Below are positions 35,224-44,922 of a stretch of DNA of 64,000 bases, one piece after another. The stretch covers positions 60,983-124,982 of the forward strand of contig NZ_QAXS01000005.1 in assembly GCF_003053565.1 (NCBI RefSeq). Direction: 5' to 3'. A program made the position numbers and the translations under genes. This DNA comes from Halanaerobium saccharolyticum (GTDB taxonomy: Bacteria > Bacillota > Halanaerobiia > Halanaerobiales > Halanaerobiaceae). Each line of letters begins with the position of its first letter. The stretch's first letter is position 1. Below the pieces are notes generated by a model. That model saw only the letters and a program-made list of their open reading frames with translations. It searched no databases and was not told the DNA's origin.

Positions 35224-35769
35224 TTACAGTTCGAAGTCTTTCATTGATTCATCCATCAAATCCTGATTTACCCCTATATAATCTAGAGTAATACTCGGAG
35301 CAGAATGGTTAAAAAGTTTCTGCAGCATTGCTACATCTTTGTACTGCTGATAATGGTGGTAACCGAAGGTTTTACGGGTAGAATGGCAGCCAATGGATTC
35401 CAGACCAACTTCTTTACCTACAGAACTTAGCACTCTATATGCCTGACTTCTAGTTATCGGTTTGTTGGTCCCGTTCCTACTCTGAAAGAGGTACTCATGA
35501 TCAGCCATGTTTTTAATGTATTGATCTAAAGCATCTCGCAAAACACCATTAATAAAGAACTTCTTTGACTTTTGAGTCTTCTGTTCTTTGATCTGGATAT
35601 GTGTCTTATTCCTTACATCAGAAACTTTTAGTTGCAGCATGTCTCCAATTCTAAGGCCAGTATTAATTCCGAGCACAAAAAGTAGATAATTCCTGTAATT
35701 ATCCATCAACAATAAGCGTTTAATCTCCTCAATCAATTCCTTGTCTCTGATCGGCTCAACTTTTTTCAT
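35224..35769 (-). CDS. Short tyrosine recombinase (catalytic domain only)
   Basis: 181 aa consisting of just the catalytic domain. Active-site residues are present: R40 (TGLRIGD), H129-x-x-R132 (CHSTRK), H155 (FNHSA) and Y164 (TLDYIG). AAGGGG precedes the chosen ATG at 35769; a longer frame from 35805 lacks a binding site. It has no N-terminal core-binding domain, as in the small phage and plasmid resolvases of Firmicutes. It lies mid-element and could resolve dimers or act on another site. Confidence 0.82.
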   Translation of the reverse strand: MKKVEPIRDKELIEEIKRLLLMDNYRNYLLFVLGINTGLRIGDMLQLKVSDVRNKTHIQIKEQKTQKSKKFFINGVLRDALDQYIKNMADHEYLFQSRNGTNKPITRSQAYRVLSSVGKEVGLESIGCHSTRKTFGYHHYQQYKDVAMLQKLFNHSAPSITLDYIGVNQDLMDESMKDFEL

Positions 35770-35948
35770 TAGTTTAATCCCCTTTCTAATTTGTTTAAGA
35801 TACATAAAAGCTCATTTAACACAGAATAGACATCTATTGAAGTGAGTTCATAAGCAAAATATTGGGCCTTCACCGCCGCTAAGGTTGCTATAACAGCAAT
35901 AAAGACCACAAATGTCAACTCACCTTATTAACTATTGTGGTGAATTGA

Positions 35949-36664
35949 TTAATTTGAAGTTTCAAAAAACAAAGGCATGTGATCACTATACTCAATCCAT
36001 TTTTCATATTCCCCAACCCAAAAGTCTAAAATATCATTTATCATATCTTTATGGGCAAAGATGTAATCAATATGATATCCCCTGTCTCTTTTTTTATACA
36101 TATAAAAAGTTGAAGCTAGTTCTTTTCCTAATTTTTCCTTTTTTAATTTATGATAGAGGCTAAATATTTTATTATTATTTAGAATTCTTCTAGTATCTGC
36201 TAAATTTCCGTAAAGGGGCCCATCTGGTGAGATATCCCATATATGATTCCAATTAAAATCACCTAATACAATAGTGTGTTCATTAAAAGATTATTATAAT
36301 ATTTTAATGCTGTATAAACCTGAGCAATATAGCGTTTTTTCCTGTCTAGAGTATCATTCATTGTCCATACTGCTAATACGATTATTTCCTGTCCATTACT
36401 TGTAACTTTAACGGGTAATACATATCTACTGATATCCTTCTTTACTTCTTCTATTAACTTTACATTAAAATCATTTCTAGAAAATACTCCTATCCCTTTA
36501 TTGTTGTTATCTCCGACCCAAATATAGTTAGAAAATTCCTGCCAGGTACCCTGTTTAGCTGGGTTTTCACACTCTTGAATTATTAATAAATCAGGATCTA
36601 ACTCTAAAACATGCTCTTTTTTCTTTCTAAAAGCCATATTACAATTCCAATTTAAAATCTTAAT
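35949..36664 (-). pseudogene. Endonuclease/exonuclease/phosphatase-family gene, frameshifted
   Basis: The N-terminal part (36664-36263; KILNWNCNMAFRKKKEHVLE..., with DPDLLIIQECENP) and the C-terminal part (to 35949; VLGDFNWNH..., HIDYIFAHKDM, YSDHMPLFF) carry consecutive EEP motifs but are in different frames. Adding one T to the CTTTTAATG run near 36283-36291 joins them. The N-terminus seems to need an ATT (36662-36664) after GGAGG as start; the first ATG (36637) misses the first metal motif. So there is both a damaged start and a frameshift. Confidence 0.75.
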
Positions 36665-36695
36665 TTGTTTACCCCCTACCTCCTAAAAAATTAAG

Positions 36696-37034
36696 TTATG
36701 ACATTTTTTTTAATATTTCCTCAATTTTCGGTTTGGTTTCTGGTAAATTAACTGTAACAATCTGCCAGATAATATTCAAATCAACACCAAAATACTCATG
36801 AATAACAATGTTTCTTAAACCAATCATCCGTCCCCAGGGAACATTTTTGTTTTCTTCATATATTTTTTCGGATAATTTATTAGCTGCTTCCCCTATAATC
36901 TCTATATTTCTCAAAACTGCATCAATAGTCTTATCATCTTTTTTAAAATCTTCTTTTGTCATCTTTTCAGTATAACTAAATATTTTATTCATTGCCTTAA
37001 TGATATCTTTTAAAAATAATAGGTCTCTTCTCAT
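36696..37034 (-). CDS. hepT: HepT-like HEPN toxin
   Basis: 112-aa HEPN (DUF86) protein, RNase toxin of the HepT/MntA type VII toxin-antitoxin system. The catalytic RNxxxH is R74-N-I-V-I-H79, followed by Y81, the tyrosine that MntA modifies in characterised systems. The ATG overlaps the mntA stop by 4 bp. Length and order (antitoxin first) are standard. Confidence 0.9.
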   Translation of the reverse strand: MRRDLLFLKDIIKAMNKIFSYTEKMTKEDFKKDDKTIDAVLRNIEIIGEAANKLSEKIYEENKNVPWGRMIGLRNIVIHEYFGVDLNIIWQIVTVNLPETKPKIEEILKKMS

Positions 37035-37318
37035 TGGTATATCACATCTCTTAATATCTCTTCTTTTAATTCTGATTTTAAAGCTTCTACAGTTACTAAA
37101 TCAACGTCTCGCTCTAAACTTTCTTCCAAAAATCGCTTTAAATCTATAAATTCCCAGCCTATATCTTCAGAAAATTGGACGAGAATATCTACATCGCTAT
37201 TTTCATTAGCTTCATTTCTTGCAAATGATCCGAAAAGACCGATGCTTTTAACCTTATAATTCTTTTCTAAAATCGGCTTTAAATCTTTTAATTTTTTCTT
37301 GAGATCTTTGTTATCCAT
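37031..37318 (-). CDS. mntA: MntA-like nucleotidyltransferase antitoxin
   Basis: 95-aa minimal nucleotidyltransferase. Catalytic motif GSFARNEANENSDVDILV, with G30-S31 and D42/D44 as metal ligands. In characterised pairs MntA adds AMP to a tyrosine of HepT and silences it. AAGGAG lies upstream of the ATG, and hepT follows with a 4-bp overlap. Confidence 0.9.
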   Translation of the reverse strand: MDNKDLKKKLKDLKPILEKNYKVKSIGLFGSFARNEANENSDVDILVQFSEDIGWEFIDLKRFLEESLERDVDLVTVEALKSELKEEILRDVIYQ

Positions 37319-37401
37319 ATTTTAACTCCTTCCTCTGCTAGAGTAAACTACCTACTAATACTATTATATCAATTCTATTCTGTTATAACAAAAACTTTAT
37401 T

Positions 37402-38130
37402 TTAAAAGTCTAGCCTCTTACCGTTCACTTTAAGCCACTCTTTTTTCTCTTTAATATCAGGTATAACAGCAGCTACTGTTGCCCAGAAATCTCTAGAATG
37501 ATTGTCATGTATCAGGTGCGTAAGCTCATGTACCACCAAATAATCCACAATAGACATTGGTGCCATGATGATCTTCCAGTTAAAGTTAAGGTTATTTTTG
37601 TTGCTGCAGCTGCCCCAACGTTTCTTCTGTTTTTTTACAACTACATTATTTGGTTCAACATCAAGCTTAATCTTATACTTATCCACTCTCTCATTAATCT
37701 TTTCTTTAGCATGTTCACGATACCAGTCAATTAAAGCAACTCTAATTTTTTCTCTTCGTTGTTCTTCTTTATCTTCAATATCCACTGGGTAGTCAATAAT
37801 AAACTTACCCTGGTAGAGCTTTACTTCTACTATTGAAATTTCTGCTGGATTAACTTCCAGCCTATATCTTCGACCTAAATAAGGAAGTTTCTCCCCGGTC
37901 ATAAATTCTTTTTCTTTTGGTGCCGGCTTAATCTTATCCATTTCCTTTAATTTGGAAAGAATCCAGTTAGTTTTTTTCTTTAGTACCTCTTCTATTTTAG
38001 TTTCTGCTGTATTTTTTGGAGATCTAACTATTAAATTCCTCTCATGATCAACAATGATCCCCATAGTTTTGCGTCTAGTGCGTATTATTTCATAATTTAT
38101 TAGTTTATTTCCCAGTTTGATCTGCTGCAT
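37402..38130 (-). CDS. YgjP-like zinc metallopeptidase (DUF45)
   Basis: 242 aa, SprT/WSS1-like fold. The zinc site HELTH lies near 200-204 with the third His in NHSRDFW. The conserved QKKRWGSCS and NFNWKIIMAP blocks are present. It starts 12 bp downstream of hsdR and likely belongs to the restriction-modification operon; genes of this family are often found there. Its substrate is unknown. Confidence 0.88.
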   Translation of the reverse strand: MQQIKLGNKLINYEIIRTRRKTMGIIVDHERNLIVRSPKNTAETKIEEVLKKKTNWILSKLKEMDKIKPAPKEKEFMTGEKLPYLGRRYRLEVNPAEISIVEVKLYQGKFIIDYPVDIEDKEEQRREKIRVALIDWYREHAKEKINERVDKYKIKLDVEPNNVVVKKQKKRWGSCSNKNNLNFNWKIIMAPMSIVDYLVVHELTHLIHDNHSRDFWATVAAVIPDIKEKKEWLKVNGKRLDF

Positions 38131-38142
38131 TCTTACCTCCGA

Positions 38143-41100
38143 TTAAAACATAAATATGTTCTGAGAGAGCTTAATTATCTTGTTGGTTAAACTCTCATAT
38201 TTCTGCTTAAACTCATCATATTTGATCAAGTGGACCTTAGTTGTTTTTCGCATCTTCTGAAGAACTTCAGTCTTTTGCCGCCAGAGATCAATCTTAGTGT
38301 ACTCACTTAAATCATTAAAGATATTCTGAGTAACTTCTTTGACAGTTTTGTTTACATAAGGCTCATTGCTCCCTTCACCTGCTGTATATTCACCAGGCTC
38401 TTCTGCAACTTTGCCCTTTTCTTCTTTATCTCTCTCATTTAAAAGAAGTTCATAGAGGGCAAACTCTTTCTTGTTTAACCCCAGTTTTTCTGCTTTCGAC
38501 TGAACTGTTCTCATATCATTAATAATATCCTTCATCTCACCAATCTGCTCTAAAAGACTCATCTGATTGTTTTTACGCTTTTCGATAATTTCTTCCAGTC
38601 GCTCACTTAGTTTTTTATAATAGACAGGATTTTCTTCCATCTGTACGTTGATTTCTTTCTTTATCGCATGCTCCATCTCACTGGCTTTAGCCTTATCAGA
38701 TTTTAAGTCATCTAGAGTTTCTTCAAACTTTTTCTCATCAAGGATAGATACTGGCTCATGTAGGACTCTGACACTGCTTGCTCTGATATGATCATCAATT
38801 AGTTTTTTAACCTTTTCTCCCACACCTTTGATATCAATACTATCATCACGATACCTATTTCTAACGGCTGTATGGATTTTGCTTAGCTTATATAAATCAC
38901 TCCTGTAAGGATCAGCTATTGGGTGCGGCATAATGATATCCATACTCTTAGCAAAGTCCTTAAAGTCATTTTTGAAGTCATTTCTCTTCTCTTCGTCTTC
39001 AAAGAGCTCAATACAGGCTTCCAGGTCACTCATATCTGTATTTCTAAAATATTTCATTACCTCTCTATGATTAGCTTCCAGTCTTGGCTTCTCATCTTCA
39101 ATTGGAGTTACAGCATTTTCCACATCAGAAGGATTAAAGATAGCCAGTGCCTTTTTAAGGTTATCAAAGACTCCATAATAATCTACTACCAGACCATAAT
39201 TCTTCTCAGGATAAACTCTGTTAACTCGGGCTATAGCCTGCAGCAAGTTATGTTCTTTCAGAGACTTATCCAAATACATAACCTGCTCAACTGGAGCATC
39301 AAAACCAGTTAGGAGCATATCACAAACGATGATTATTTTAAGTGAAGAGAGAGGATTCTTAAACCTTTCAACTATTCTAGATTTCTGATCATTATCAACA
39401 CTGTATTTTTTAAGTAAACTCTCGTCATTGTGGTCACCAGAGATTAATACAGCTGCTTCTGGACCATCTAACTCATCAATCGCCTCTTTATACCTAACTG
39501 CTGCCTGTCTGCTTACGGCCACAATTTGAGCCTTAAAAGGGGCAATCTTTTCCGTATAATGTTTAATAATATCCAGAGCAATAGTTTTAATTCTGGAACT
39601 TGCTTCAGCTATATCATTTTCAGTAGCGTATTTTTCTTTTATCTTCTGTTTCTCTTCATCTGAATATCTGTGGAAGGTTTGATCAAAGACATCATCTAAA
39701 GTTCTATCTTCTACATGTAACTCAGTCAGCCTACTCTCGTATTTAATTGGCAGAGTAGCATTGTCGGCAACTGATTCTTCTATCGTGTAGGTGTCAATAT
39801 AATCACCGAAGGTTCTTAAGGTGCTTCTTGATTCTTTGTCAATTGGTGTCCCAGTAAAACCTATATAAGCTGCATTTGGCAGAGCTCTCCTCATATTAGA
39901 GGCTAAATCTTTAAACTGAGTTCTGTGGGCTTCATCAGCCATTACAAATACATTCTCTCTTTCAGTTAAAACAGGATATTTTTCGTTTTCATATTCCTGA
40001 AACTTATGGATAGTAGTCATAATAGTTCTGCCTGCTTCTGATGACAAAAGATCTTTTAAGTCTTTTACACTGGCTGCTCTTTCTGGATTAGGAAAGCCAC
40101 ATTTTTTGAAAGTACCACTGATCTGTTCATCAAGGTCTACCCTATCTGTTACAATCAACATTGTAGGGTTACCAATCTCTTTCATCCTTCTCAGCTTAAG
40201 AGCTAAAAAGAGCATGGTTAAAGATTTACCTGAGCCCTGAGTATGCCAGACAGTTCCGTTTCTGTCCTCTAAACTCTCAGCATTTTTTATTCTTTCCACT
40301 GCTTTTTGTACAGCTCTGTACTGCTGATAGCGGCAGGCCATTTTAACTTTAGCATTACCCTTATCTTCAAAAACAGTAAAGTTCCTGATAATATCTAAAA
40401 ACCTATTCTTCTTAAAAAGGGAGAAAAGAAGTATATCCTGTCCTGTCGGCTCTTTACCTAACAACTCTTTTAAAGAGTCTTTATTATAAGGATAAGGATC
40501 CTTCCAGCCTTTAAATGCCTGTGCTGGAGCTCCTACTGTAGCAGAAGATGCTGAATCACCCCAGGCTGCAACAAGCAGTTGATTGGGGTAAAATAGTTCT
40601 TCTGCACCTTCCTCAGTATCATCACTTCTTATATTTTGATATCTTCTCAGCTGATTTATTGCCTCTTCTTCTGGTTCATTACAGGTAGTATTATTTTTGC
40701 ATTCTATTACAGCCAGAGGTAAACCATTAACAAACAGAGTTATGTCAGGTTTAATCGGATCTTTTCCTTTGACTCGAAATTGGTTGATTGCTATAAAAGA
40801 ATTATTATCTAGATTCTCATAATCTATGTACTTAACAGTCTGGTTTTTCTTGCCATGACCTATATCCTGCTGCAAACTTATGTGATTAATTAGCTTATCA
40901 TAGATCATCTCATTGGCTGCCATTAAAGAATTAGCTTTTAGGCGAGCGGGCCTGATCTCATTAACTGCCTTATTCAAGTTATTCTCATTGATCCAGGGAT
41001 TGATTCTTTTGAGTGCACTCTTAAGCTCCTCAATTAAAATCACTTGGTGTTCTGATTCTCTTACAGGCAGTTTCACAAAATCTTTATCCAGTTGATCATA

Positions 41101-41178
41101 GACTTTATAGCCTAAAGTTTTAAACAAATCTAAAGCAGGTTTTTCTGATTGATTATACTCATCCCAATTTCCAGTCAT
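38143..41178 (-). CDS. hsdR: Type I restriction enzyme R subunit
   Basis: 1011-aa motor/nuclease subunit. The N-terminal PD-(D/E)XK nuclease is seen as KPDITLFVNGLPLAVIECKN (in part; ExK near 159). The SF2 translocase has Walker A TQGSGKS near 312, DEAH near 416, GFTGTPID (motif III) and the helicase C domain QAIARVNRVYP. The C-terminal helical domain (~700-1011) binds the methylase. Full length with no break visible. It lies 3 bp after hsdS. Confidence 0.96.
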   Translation of the reverse strand: MTGNWDEYNQSEKPALDLFKTLGYKVYDQLDKDFVKLPVRESEHQVILIEELKSALKRINPWINENNLNKAVNEIRPARLKANSLMAANEMIYDKLINHISLQQDIGHGKKNQTVKYIDYENLDNNSFIAINQFRVKGKDPIKPDITLFVNGLPLAVIECKNNTTCNEPEEEAINQLRRYQNIRSDDTEEGAEELFYPNQLLVAAWGDSASSATVGAPAQAFKGWKDPYPYNKDSLKELLGKEPTGQDILLFSLFKKNRFLDIIRNFTVFEDKGNAKVKMACRYQQYRAVQKAVERIKNAESLEDRNGTVWHTQGSGKSLTMLFLALKLRRMKEIGNPTMLIVTDRVDLDEQISGTFKKCGFPNPERAASVKDLKDLLSSEAGRTIMTTIHKFQEYENEKYPVLTERENVFVMADEAHRTQFKDLASNMRRALPNAAYIGFTGTPIDKESRSTLRTFGDYIDTYTIEESVADNATLPIKYESRLTELHVEDRTLDDVFDQTFHRYSDEEKQKIKEKYATENDIAEASSRIKTIALDIIKHYTEKIAPFKAQIVAVSRQAAVRYKEAIDELDGPEAAVLISGDHNDESLLKKYSVDNDQKSRIVERFKNPLSSLKIIIVCDMLLTGFDAPVEQVMYLDKSLKEHNLLQAIARVNRVYPEKNYGLVVDYYGVFDNLKKALAIFNPSDVENAVTPIEDEKPRLEANHREVMKYFRNTDMSDLEACIELFEDEEKRNDFKNDFKDFAKSMDIIMPHPIADPYRSDLYKLSKIHTAVRNRYRDDSIDIKGVGEKVKKLIDDHIRASSVRVLHEPVSILDEKKFEETLDDLKSDKAKASEMEHAIKKEINVQMEENPVYYKKLSERLEEIIEKRKNNQMSLLEQIGEMKDIINDMRTVQSKAEKLGLNKKEFALYELLLNERDKEEKGKVAEEPGEYTAGEGSNEPYVNKTVKEVTQNIFNDLSEYTKIDLWRQKTEVLQKMRKTTKVHLIKYDEFKQKYESLTNKIIKLSQNIFMF

Positions 41179-41181
41179 TTT

Positions 41182-42465
41182 CTAAACCTCCATATCTGTA
41201 TTTACTCTAATCTCTCCTGTTAATAGTTTCTGCATCAGACCTTTTTTTAGTCGCTCCAGTTTTGCTTTGTATTCTTCTTCCTTTTTAATCTTAGAATCAA
41301 CTGATGATAGGATTGATGCTATTTGCTTTTGTTCTTCTAAAGGCGGAACAGGTAAATAATAATCTTTTAAATTCCCAACATTAAGGTTGCTTCTTCCTCC
41401 ACCAACCTGTATTCTTTCTACTTGACTTGTCCCTAAATAAGAATTAATATTCTTAACTAAATAATCTGAATCTAAAACTGCTTGAAGTGGTCTTACTATT
41501 AAAGTTGTAAAAGTTTGCACTCCATCATATTTCTCAGGAACTTTGCATGCTAAACCTGCATATCCAGTTCTAACAATTATCACATCATTATATCTTATTC
41601 TTTTGTTTTTATTTTTATTATCAAAATCAGGAGAAATATATTTCAATTCTGTATCATCTAGATAACCTTTTTTTATATTTGTATTTCTAATTAACGGAAC
41701 ACCTTTATCTCTATAATGGTCAGTAGCACCTGTTGCTATTCCTACACTTATCTTTTTTGTAATCTCTTTTAACTTTTTCACCTTCCAACTTATAGGAATT
41801 TTGATTTTTTTAACTCCCAATCTTACTTCCTTAAACTCTCTATTTCCTATTCCCTTAGTAAGCAGCTCCTGCATTAATCCTTTTTTCAATACTTTTGTTT
41901 CCTTTATAACTTCAACAGCATTTTCTATTGATTTATCTACTGATGAAAGAATTGACGCTATTGTTTTTTGTTCAGATAGAGAAGGGTAAATTACATCAAT
42001 AGAATTAATTGCTTTTTTTGTTAAAGAGGGTACAGTGCCTGGATTACTTAAAGCATCAAACTTTAAAGATAGAAGAAAATAATACAAAAAATCTGCATCT
42101 ACTTCATTAGCCATTAAACCTGCTACATTATTATCAAAAGCAGAATTTCTACTTAACACACGCCTCTTGTTTGTTAATAAGGCTTGACCAAGTTTGGGAA
42201 AGATTACAGTGCCTGAAGGACATGTTTTTACATTTAAATCATTTGCTGTTTTTTCAGAAATGTAATTATTTGCTTCCCCCATATATTTTCTAAATTTATT
42301 CATATCACTTACTTTATAAAAGGGAATATCTCCTTTTTCATTTCCTTGTTCATTTTTGGGAAATGTTGATCCAGCCATATATTCACAAACATCTCCAATA
42401 GTTTTAATAGACCAATTTTCTGGAATTTTCTTCTTTTGGGCATTAACATAAACTTCTTTAACCAT
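41182..42465 (-). CDS. hsdS: Type I restriction specificity subunit
   Basis: 427 aa with two target-recognition domains (~10-150 and ~215-370). Each is followed by a conserved helix with the motif EQKTIASILSSVDKSIE or EQKQIASILSSVDSKIK and then the echo LKKGLMQELLTK / LKKGLMQKLLTG. The near-repeated helices are the usual HsdS spacers and set the bipartite site. The start is ATG 42465 after AAGGAG inside the hsdM end, overlapping hsdM by 8 bp. Confidence 0.95.
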   Translation of the reverse strand: MVKEVYVNAQKKKIPENWSIKTIGDVCEYMAGSTFPKNEQGNEKGDIPFYKVSDMNKFRKYMGEANNYISEKTANDLNVKTCPSGTVIFPKLGQALLTNKRRVLSRNSAFDNNVAGLMANEVDADFLYYFLLSLKFDALSNPGTVPSLTKKAINSIDVIYPSLSEQKTIASILSSVDKSIENAVEVIKETKVLKKGLMQELLTKGIGNREFKEVRLGVKKIKIPISWKVKKLKEITKKISVGIATGATDHYRDKGVPLIRNTNIKKGYLDDTELKYISPDFDNKNKNKRIRYNDVIIVRTGYAGLACKVPEKYDGVQTFTTLIVRPLQAVLDSDYLVKNINSYLGTSQVERIQVGGGRSNLNVGNLKDYYLPVPPLEEQKQIASILSSVDSKIKKEEEYKAKLERLKKGLMQKLLTGEIRVNTDMEV

Positions 42466-43951
42466 TATAACCAAGCTCCTTAAGATAGCCCATCATCTCT
42501 GATTCTATCTCATCTCTTTCTTTTTCCAGCTTATCAAGCTCAGTTAAAACTTCTGCTACATCGACCGGTTCTTCCTCTTCTGTGGTGTCAACATAACGAG
42601 GTACATTTAGGTTAAAATCATTTCTCTTTATTTCTTCCATATCGGCAACTCTACAGTATTTCTCTATATCTTCAAAGTTGTGATAGGCATTTAATATCTT
42701 TTCTAAGTCTTTTTCTCTTAAGAAGTTCTGGTTGCTTCCTTCTTCATAATCTTCCTCACCATAGATAAAAATAACCTTGTCTTTTCTCTCAGCAGGCTTA
42801 TTCTTATTCAGCATTAAAATACAACCAGGTGAAGAAGTGTTATAGAATAAATTAGATGGCAGCGCAATTACAGCTTCAATTAAATCTTCTTTTAAGATTT
42901 TCTTTCTGATCTTACCCTCAGAACGGCTTCGGAAAAGCACACCATTATCTAAAACTACCCCAACCTTGCCATCACGATTAGCACTTGCTAACATATGCTG
43001 AACCCAGGCCCAGTCAGCAGAGTTTTTAGGTGGGAAACCATAGTTAAATCTATTATATGCCTGAGACTCTTTAATATCACCCTTAGCATAGCTCTGATTC
43101 CACATTGGATTTGCTATTACTCTATCAAACTGCTGCAGCTTACCACCATCTTCTAAAAACAGTGGCTCTGTAAAAGTATCTCCTCTTTTAATCTGAGCAT
43201 CATAAAGATCATGTAAAAACATATTCATCTTAGCAATAGACCAGGTATTTAAGTTTCTTTCCTGACCAAAAAGAGAAATGTTCTCCATTCTATCCTGATC
43301 TTCTTTTCTAATATGTTCAGCAGAATAAATAAGCATCCCACCAGAGCCGCAGGCCGGGTCATAGACTCGATCTCCAGACTGAGGATCTAAAATTCTTACT
43401 AAAAGCTGAACCACCTCACGAGGGGTATAAAACTCTCCACCTTTTTTACCGGCATCATCAGCAAACTGTCTGATTAAGTACTCATAAGCTCTACCCAGAA
43501 GATCAGCATCCTCTAAGTCCTCATTTCCCAATTTTAAATCAGTATAATGCTGGATTAACTTTTCTAACACACTGTCAGGTAGTCTATCCTTATCATTAAA
43601 ATCAACAGTTGTCAGAACTCCTTCTAAAACAGAGTTTTCCTGTTCTAAAACTACAAAGGCTTTATTGATAGCTGCTCCAATATCTTCAGTCTGTTCTTTA
43701 ATTGCAGACCAGCGAGCTCTTTCAGGAATAAACACCTTTGACTCAGTGTAAAAGTCTGGATCATCTACTACTTCTTCACCGTATTCTTCAATTATGTGCT
43801 CTCTGTTCTCCATAAATACATCATTCATTCTTTTTAGAAATAATAGTCCAAATATGTAGTTCTTATAATCTGCAGAATCAATACTGCCTCTTAGTATATT
43901 GGCTGATTCCCAGAGATGTGATTCTAATTCTTCTAATGTTAACTTCGACAT
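42458..43951 (-). CDS. hsdM: Type I DNA adenine methylase subunit
   Basis: 497 aa N6-adenine methyltransferase. The N-terminal HsdM helical domain (LESHLWESANILRGSIDSADYKNYIFGLLF in part) precedes the SAM motif DPACGSGG near 200 and catalytic motif IV, read as NPMW near 281 instead of the commoner NPPF/Y. This NPxW form occurs in HsdM relatives. First gene of hsdM-hsdS-hsdR-ygjP; AGGAGG precedes the ATG. Confidence 0.95.
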   Translation of the reverse strand: MSKLTLEELESHLWESANILRGSIDSADYKNYIFGLLFLKRMNDVFMENREHIIEEYGEEVVDDPDFYTESKVFIPERARWSAIKEQTEDIGAAINKAFVVLEQENSVLEGVLTTVDFNDKDRLPDSVLEKLIQHYTDLKLGNEDLEDADLLGRAYEYLIRQFADDAGKKGGEFYTPREVVQLLVRILDPQSGDRVYDPACGSGGMLIYSAEHIRKEDQDRMENISLFGQERNLNTWSIAKMNMFLHDLYDAQIKRGDTFTEPLFLEDGGKLQQFDRVIANPMWNQSYAKGDIKESQAYNRFNYGFPPKNSADWAWVQHMLASANRDGKVGVVLDNGVLFRSRSEGKIRKKILKEDLIEAVIALPSNLFYNTSSPGCILMLNKNKPAERKDKVIFIYGEEDYEEGSNQNFLREKDLEKILNAYHNFEDIEKYCRVADMEEIKRNDFNLNVPRYVDTTEEEEPVDVAEVLTELDKLEKERDEIESEMMGYLKELGYNG

Positions 43952-44004
43952 TTACAATTCCTCCTAGAATAGTTAAGTTCTCATTTATTAATATATTATA
44001 AAGT

Positions 44005-44445
44005 TTAATTAATGCTTTCATAAGCTTCTACCTGGTTTTCATATTCATACTTGACCATTTCATAGTCAAGGCCCCATTTTTCTTTGGCAGCAGCCATAAT
44101 TTCTGGATGTTCGTCTTGAGATTGAACCCAGTTATAGGCAGCTACCTGATTTTCGTATTCGTACTTAATCATTTCATAATCGGTATCCCATTTTTCTTTA
44201 GCCAGTTTCAATAAGTCAATATGATCCTCTACTTTTATAAGCCAGTTATAGGCTGCAGTCTGGTTATCAATCTGGTATTTAACCATTTCAAAATCATCTT
44301 CCCAGTCTTCTGTTGCATGCTCCTTTATAACTTCTTGAGCAGCTTCAGAATCAAGAAATAGATCTTCTGGTCCAGCAGCCTGAATTGAAATAGTAAAAAC
44401 CAACACAAATATTAAAGCAAGACTTAATCCAAGTTTTCTTCTCAT
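44005..44445 (-). CDS. Secreted 38-aa-repeat protein, unknown
   Basis: 146 aa with a clear signal peptide (MRRKLGLSLALIFVLVFTIS, cleavage near residue 24). The rest is nearly all repeats: three copies of a 38-residue unit starting W..D(F/Y)EM(V/I)KY and containing (D/E)NQ(T/V)xAY, the last truncated. Very acidic and likely helical. AAGGGG precedes the ATG. It lies upstream of hsdM, 53 bp away on the same strand, so it may be co-transcribed with the restriction genes. No known family; function unknown. Confidence 0.75.
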   Translation of the reverse strand: MRRKLGLSLALIFVLVFTISIQAAGPEDLFLDSEAAQEVIKEHATEDWEDDFEMVKYQIDNQTAAYNWLIKVEDHIDLLKLAKEKWDTDYEMIKYEYENQVAAYNWVQSQDEHPEIMAAAKEKWGLDYEMVKYEYENQVEAYESIN

Positions 44446-44922
44446 TATTTTTCATCCCCTTTAATTTATTGTAGCTCACTACTCTGACTCCGTATTGTCA
44501 CCAGCAAGAAAATATTTTACCTATTACTATTTATACTTCAAGAAATTATTTAATTTTCCTTTATTGCTGAAGCAGTTATTATTGTCGTATTTTGTAGAAA
44601 AAGAGCGATATAACCAACTATATTTAAATTATCTTACACATGCATTACACACTGGAATAGCCACTCTTAAAAGGTCTCAGAGAGCCATATACGCTTATTT
44701 TTGCCTTATCTGACTGTTTGTATATTAACAGATAAACACCTTCAAAACAAGCATTTAAAGGGATATAGGCTAGATTAGAATATAAGCAGCCTCCATCATG
44801 ATTTATCTTTATTCACAATGAAGACTGCAGAATTATTTTTGAAGATTAGTCGCTCCAGTGATATTATTAAATCATAGTTTTAAACCAGAAAAGATTTCTG
44901 AAAGCTTTAACCCTTTCTCAGT
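44446..44922. other. 477-bp gap without a recognised gene
   Basis: AT-rich stretch between the LysM gene and the secreted-repeat gene. A plus-strand frame at 44495-44713 has no binding site and no family. Nothing else is recognised; it should hold the promoter of the 44445 gene. Confidence 0.5.

Noticed and set aside
35912..36163. 83-aa plus-strand frame
   Set aside because: It is antisense to the EEP C-terminal fragment, whose motifs (DYIFAH, SDHMPLFF) are clear on the minus strand.
44495..44713. 72-aa plus-strand frame in the 477-bp gap
   Set aside because: No ribosome binding site, odd composition, no family; likely chance.
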